From contig NZ_JHXO01000005.1 in assembly GCF_000621705.1 (NCBI RefSeq), positions 434,001-498,000 of the forward strand: DNA of 64,000 nt, in the 5' to 3' direction. Each line of letters starts with the position of its first letter. Within the stretch, counting starts at the first letter, position 1. The translations under genes were made by a program, and so were the position numbers. This DNA comes from Prolixibacter bellariivorans ATCC BAA-1284. GTDB taxonomy: Bacteria > Bacteroidota > Bacteroidia > Bacteroidales > Prolixibacteraceae. The notes under the pieces were generated by a model. It was given only the letters and a program-made list of their open reading frames with translations, had not been told where the DNA came from and made no database searches. Positions 60,162-64,000 of the stretch are shown piece after piece.

Positions 60162-62579
60162 ATGAGCAACCCCTTTAAAAACATCATCCCACTGACATTA
60201 TTGTGTTTGTATGCATGTTTTTCTCAGCCAGCATATGCACAATCAAGCATTTCGGATTCAAATGAACCCGAGATTGTTGCTATTGATAAAGGAGTGCCGG
60301 GGTATTCCAGGATTGTGGCTTATGCCGACTCTATGCTGATATTGCATTATCGGTTACGTGATGTGTATTCCGAAGCTTTCGATACAAGTCAGGTAGACGA
60401 CCTTTTTTCCGTTCGGTTTTTATCCGACAGCCTGAAAGAAGGTTTTGATTCATTTTACAATTACCGGATTAAGCGTTTGAAACGCGACTATGGTTTGCGG
60501 ATTTCCGGATATTACAACTATAACTTCAAACCAGGATTTGCTGACGAAGAGGATGTGTATTACAGGCAACGAGCCTACATCGGACTCGACTGGAATTTGT
60601 TAGGTAACAGTGGACTGTTTGGAAATCAGCTGAAGGCGAAGGAGCTGAAATCTGCCTTGCAGGTGGATCAGCTCGATCGTTCACAACAAACTGCCCGCGA
60701 CAATTTCTTGTATCGGTACAATTACCTCATTTATGTTTTCAATAGCGAAAAATTGCGACTGATTGCTAACCGTCTAGACCTTCTTCACGGACTTGAACAG
60801 ATCTATCATGAGCTTTTTTACGTCAGACGGGTTAGCTGGGAAGATGTTTTGAAAGTAAAAGGACTGGAATCGCAAATGAAGTCAATACAACGTAGCTACA
60901 ACGATTACAACTATCAGCTGGAGCACCACGTATCGGCCTATGATGAATTACCTGCTGAAAAAGACAGTCTTCCTTTTTTGGATGTGGATCCGGCGCGGAT
61001 GATGGTGCTATATGAAACCCATTCGGTAGACAGTTTAAAGGATGCAGTCTATCTGGCAAATATCAGGACGAAATACAAAAGCCTGGAGGGGTGGAGTGTG
61101 CGGCCCTTTATTCGTTATAACTTCCAGCAAGGTGTAGATGACAGCTGGCGTAAGTACGGTTCAGCAGGTGTTTCTGCAGCTATTCCTTTGCGATTTGGTC
61201 CGTCAAGTGACCGGCTGGCAGAGGCGGAAGAGATGATTTATGAAGCAAAGGAGAAGGACCGGATTTCTCAGCGGAAGCTGGACTTGTTCAATTACTTCTA
61301 CGATCATCAATATAAAAAATACCAGTTGCTGGAATTCTATTTCAAACGTGCGCAGATAGAAGAGCGTATCCGAAAACAACAGGCATTTCTCCGGCTGAAA
61401 AGCCCGGCATTCAGCCCGGTTCAGCTTCTGACCGACATCGATCAGAAACTGGCTGTAGAAACAGAGCTGGTTGATTTGAAAAAGCAAATGTACCTCGATA
61501 TACTGAAAATTCAATCGGTTTTGAACGATGTGCCAGTTACTTCGTTTACTCAACCGATGGAAATGAATGAATATGTTAAACGGTTTTCCGGAAAACGGTC
61601 TGTTTATATCTGGTCAAATACGTTCTGTCGGATGGATATCCATACGTTGATTGCCGATTTGGATATGAATGAAACGCGTGAAGTGCTTCTTTCGCCAGGT
61701 TCATCATGTGCTACCGGAAAGTTAGCGGCGTTTCTGAATCAAATAAAGGCAGAAGGGATTGAGGTGTATGATTTGATTGGAAACAACCAGTTGATTTTTG
61801 ATTCGACTGAACAAATTAACCAGCGGCTTCAGGAGGCTGTCGACGAAGGATTCAACGGAATTCATCTGGATGTTGAACCGCAGGCGCTACCGCAGTGGGA
61901 TTCGCTGAAAGAGGAATATCTGGCCCGACTCGTCGATCTTTATTCGAAGGCACATGTATTTGCTGATTCGCATAACCTGAAATTTTCCGTTTCGATACCG
62001 GTATTTTTCCCGGAAAATTACCTGCAAGAGATCTATCGTAACAGCGATCAGGTTTTTCTGATGGCTTACGGCTCCAATAAAGCATCCACGATCATCAGAC
62101 GGATTTCCGAGGAAGTAGCGATCGATCCGCAAAAAACGGTACTGGCTGTAAGGCCCACTGATTTTGTCACTCGTTTGCAGATGGAATCGGTTATTGAAAA
62201 AGTGCTTGATTCTACTGGTGTCAGAAAAGTTGCGATTCATGATTTAAAATCGCTACACATGATGGATAAAGTACAATCTTTGGGCGATACTTCCGTTTTT
62301 AAAGAGTATTCGGCATTGAATAACCCAGAGGGAAAAGCCATATATCACTTGCAGGTTGCAGCTTCAAAATACTGGGTGGATCCGGCTGAAATTACAAAAG
62401 AATTAGATATTAAGGAAAATCTGATAGTTGTCCATCAGGACGGATATTACAAATATTGTATACGAACCTTCGACAGCCTGCAAAAGGGGCTTGCAGTTAT
62501 GAAGGAGTTTCGCAAAATACCCCGTTTTTCAGGTGTGTTCCTGTTGAGAACTGATGTTGAAAAGCAAACTGTGAATTGA
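60162..62579 (+). CDS. TolC-like outer-membrane channel fused to GH18-like TIM barrel and SPOR-like tail
   Basis: An 805-residue exported protein (signal peptide ending SQPAYAQ-S). Residues about 40-460 look like a TolC/OEP channel: long helices (SEKLRLIANRLDLLHGLEQ, RLAEAEEMIYEAKEKDRIS) and paired barrel strands (LRISGYYNYNFKP, VSAAIPLRFGPSSD). Residues about 475-700 look like a TIM barrel of the GH18 kind. NGIHLD570-V-E572-P stands where GH18 has DGxDxDxE, keeping the last Asp and catalytic Glu but not the earlier Asp residues, and QVFLMAYGS fits the later M-x-Y strand. The last about 80 residues resemble a SPOR domain (AIYHLQVAASKYW...FSGVFLLRTD). The ATG at 60162 was chosen for the signal peptide. 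The fusion suggests export of a polysaccharide with trimming at the channel. No family was recognised for the whole protein. Confidence 0.62.
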   Translation: MSNPFKNIIPLTLLCLYACFSQPAYAQSSISDSNEPEIVAIDKGVPGYSRIVAYADSMLILHYRLRDVYSEAFDTSQVDDLFSVRFLSDSLKEGFDSFYNYRIKRLKRDYGLRISGYYNYNFKPGFADEEDVYYRQRAYIGLDWNLLGNSGLFGNQLKAKELKSALQVDQLDRSQQTARDNFLYRYNYLIYVFNSEKLRLIANRLDLLHGLEQIYHELFYVRRVSWEDVLKVKGLESQMKSIQRSYNDYNYQLEHHVSAYDELPAEKDSLPFLDVDPARMMVLYETHSVDSLKDAVYLANIRTKYKSLEGWSVRPFIRYNFQQGVDDSWRKYGSAGVSAAIPLRFGPSSDRLAEAEEMIYEAKEKDRISQRKLDLFNYFYDHQYKKYQLLEFYFKRAQIEERIRKQQAFLRLKSPAFSPVQLLTDIDQKLAVETELVDLKKQMYLDILKIQSVLNDVPVTSFTQPMEMNEYVKRFSGKRSVYIWSNTFCRMDIHTLIADLDMNETREVLLSPGSSCATGKLAAFLNQIKAEGIEVYDLIGNNQLIFDSTEQINQRLQEAVDEGFNGIHLDVEPQALPQWDSLKEEYLARLVDLYSKAHVFADSHNLKFSVSIPVFFPENYLQEIYRNSDQVFLMAYGSNKASTIIRRISEEVAIDPQKTVLAVRPTDFVTRLQMESVIEKVLDSTGVRKVAIHDLKSLHMMDKVQSLGDTSVFKEYSALNNPEGKAIYHLQVAASKYWVDPAEITKELDIKENLIVVHQDGYYKYCIRTFDSLQKGLAVMKEFRKIPRFSGVFLLRTDVEKQTVN

Positions 62580-62616
62580 ATTGAAGAATTTTGTTTACTA
62601 ACTAATCTGTAGCGTC

Positions 62617-63717
62617 TTGAAATCGTTTAGATACAATAAAAATGAAAAAGTAATCAGGGGTTATAAGGAAGAGCCTCTGCCGAAACACCGGGTCAACTGG
62701 GATCGGATTATTTATCTGATCGTTTTCTTTATTATCCTGACCAGTCTGGTGATTTACATTTTTCGCCGAACCTATTTCGTCTCTTCTTTCGGAGAAGTTA
62801 TCACCAGTAAGTTCGAAGTGAAATTCTCGGATGATGTGAAGATAATTAAATACATGGTCAGTGAGAACGACCTGGTCAAACCCGGAGATACCCTCTTGAT
62901 TGTGCGTCCGGAGATTTCTCCAAAGGATACCCTGGGGCTGATTACAAGCCAACGTGATGAGCGAAATACTGACTGGATAGAGCGTGAGAAAATTACAACT
63001 CAGAAAAATATCAGTCTGAAGAAAATTGAGCTGGAAAGAAGTAAAGCCGAGTATGCTAGCCGCGAAAAGCAATTACAAGCGCAACGAGATGAAGTTTATC
63101 TCGGCCTGTCTAATGCAAGTGTTTTAACTACGACCAACGAGAATTTGCAAAGTCTGAAGTCGGATGAGAAAATGCTTCGGGAAGAGATCCGATATCTGAA
63201 CACCTATTTGATTCGCCTTAGAGAAATGGAAAGAAAACGGATCACCGTTTCCAGTCAGACGGTGGTTGTGCCACAAAACGTTGCTTATGTTTCACCGGTG
63301 GAAGGAATTGTTAGTCAGATATTGTCACGTGAAAATGAGGTGAATTATCGACAGGAAGTGGCAATGGACCTTATCAATTTGAATAAGGTTTATATCATGG
63401 CGTACCTCGAGCAGGAGTATTTTCAATACTTCAAGGTAGGAGATACGGTTGGAGTGAAATTTGGTAACGGATTGAAGAGCCTGGGGGTAATTAACAACAT
63501 TTATATGAATACGGCTGAGTTACCCAGTGAATTCCATAAAACCTATCAAAAAACACCACGGACCGTTTTGGCCCGAATCATTCCTGTCAATGCCAAAAAT
63601 GTGAACGATTGGAAGCCTTATTATAAAATGGGAGTTACCATATATCGTCCTAAGATGTTTTACCATTGGTGGTTGAATTATAGAGAGAAGCATGTCGATG
63701 ATGATTCATCGAATTAA
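62617..63717 (+). CDS. HlyD-family membrane-fusion (periplasmic adaptor) protein
   Basis: A 366-residue adaptor. A short cytosolic end is followed by a membrane helix at about 29-49 (RIIYLIVFFIILTSLVIYIF), a lipoyl-like half, a coiled coil at about 115-205 (SLKKIELERSKAEYASREKQLQAQ), and the second lipoyl half with VAYVSPVEGIVSQIL and a barrel strand YFQYFKVGDTVGVKFGNG. It would join an inner-membrane synthase or pump to the TolC-like channel encoded just upstream (37 bases apart). It starts with TTG: a stop lies a few codons upstream and no ATG is in frame for about 70 codons. The shape recalls Alg44-like exopolysaccharide adaptors, but there is no PilZ domain. Confidence 0.8.
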   Translation: MKSFRYNKNEKVIRGYKEEPLPKHRVNWDRIIYLIVFFIILTSLVIYIFRRTYFVSSFGEVITSKFEVKFSDDVKIIKYMVSENDLVKPGDTLLIVRPEISPKDTLGLITSQRDERNTDWIEREKITTQKNISLKKIELERSKAEYASREKQLQAQRDEVYLGLSNASVLTTTNENLQSLKSDEKMLREEIRYLNTYLIRLREMERKRITVSSQTVVVPQNVAYVSPVEGIVSQILSRENEVNYRQEVAMDLINLNKVYIMAYLEQEYFQYFKVGDTVGVKFGNGLKSLGVINNIYMNTAELPSEFHKTYQKTPRTVLARIIPVNAKNVNDWKPYYKMGVTIYRPKMFYHWWLNYREKHVDDDSSN

Positions 63718-63764
63718 CCGGAAAATCACAAACTAACTAACGGGCAGTAGTCTATTTAAAACGA

Positions 63765-64000
63765 ATGCTTATGATTCCCGGAGGGAAAAAAATACAAAAT
63801 GCAGGTAGTTTCGAAATCTTTTTGATTACGGATTACCAGGATCAGGATATCCGGAATTTTGCGCTGGCCGATGCATTAGTTCTCGACTGGCAGCAACCGG
63901 ATCATGCTAAGGCTTTATTAAAGGAAATTCGATCTTCATTCATCGAATCGATCTATTTGTTGCCGGTATTTATTTTTAATGCCGACGGTATCGTGGGAGA
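63765..64000 (+). CDS. Partial gene, receiver-like N-terminus, cut by window edge
   Basis: Open frame from the ATG at 63765 (or 63771) to the end of the window, about 78 codons. It reads MLMIPGGKKIQNAGSFEIFL, then ITDYQDQDIRNFALADALVLD and so on, with no membrane helix yet. The alternation of strands and helices, with DALVLDW where a receiver has its phospho-Asp strand, suggests a receiver-like or degenerate receiver domain. It begins 47 bases after the HlyD stop on the same strand and is probably in the same operon. The rest of the gene, perhaps a synthase or regulator, is outside the window. Confidence 0.45.
   Translation, partial: MLMIPGGKKIQNAGSFEIFLITDYQDQDIRNFALADALVLDWQQPDHAKALLKEIRSSFIESIYLLPVFIFNADGIVG

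Overview
The window is a chromosomal segment of a Bacteroidota bacterium, probably of the Marinilabiliales/Prolixibacteraceae type (inference). The evidence is three SusC/SusD outer-membrane pairs, a hybrid two-component system with a Reg_prop beta-propeller sensor, a FecR/ECF-sigma pair, BtuB/BtuG-type cobalamin uptake, many SPI/SPII-type exported proteins, and promoters with the Bacteroidota -7 box TAnnTTTG. No rRNA, tRNA, CRISPR array, phage or insertion sequence was recognised.

Layout. 0-3.7 kb: small single genes (VOC protein, DRGH nuclease, RibD-like reductase, cupin, DUF3108-like exported protein) separated by REP-like palindromes that also look like terminators. 4.0-18.6 kb: a polysaccharide-utilisation-like locus made of an HTCS regulator, SusC, SusD, a repeated-domain surface lipoprotein and three different esterases, with no recognisable glycoside hydrolase. 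19.2-21.1 kb: a periplasmic heptad-repeat coiled-coil protein overlapping a membrane-anchored LuxR-type regulator. 21.2-32.0 kb, all on the minus strand: a MgtC/DUF4010 membrane protein, a fourth esterase, a SusD/SusC pair whose SusC has an STN signalling domain, FecR anti-sigma, ECF sigma factor and a membrane AraC regulator. 32.5-41.6 kb: housekeeping and stress genes (OxyR divergent from Dps, COG3014 protein with LpoB, prolyl oligopeptidase, HAD phosphatase, Ung, NhaA). 42.0-48.6 kb: a ROK repressor followed by an AT-richer SusC/SusD pair without enzymes. 48.7-53.6 kb: duplicated DUF4251 proteins, a PAP2 phosphatase and two outer-membrane barrel candidates. 53.7-58.5 kb: a cobalamin riboswitch controlling a PKD surface lipoprotein, BtuB and a BtuG-like beta-propeller. 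58.5 kb to the end: a REC-PAS histidine kinase divergent from an export-type operon whose first protein fuses a TolC-like channel to a GH18-like TIM barrel and a SPOR-like tail, followed by an HlyD adaptor and a gene cut by the window edge.

The most unusual items are the TolC/GH18-like/SPOR fusion with its HlyD partner at the right edge, the heptad-repeat plus membrane-LuxR pair, and the esterase-only SusCD locus. Several starts were moved inward because a signal peptide begins at an internal ATG, and in two cases an exact or near-exact -7 promoter box lies between the longer ORF start and that ATG. All function calls come from reading motifs; no database search was run.
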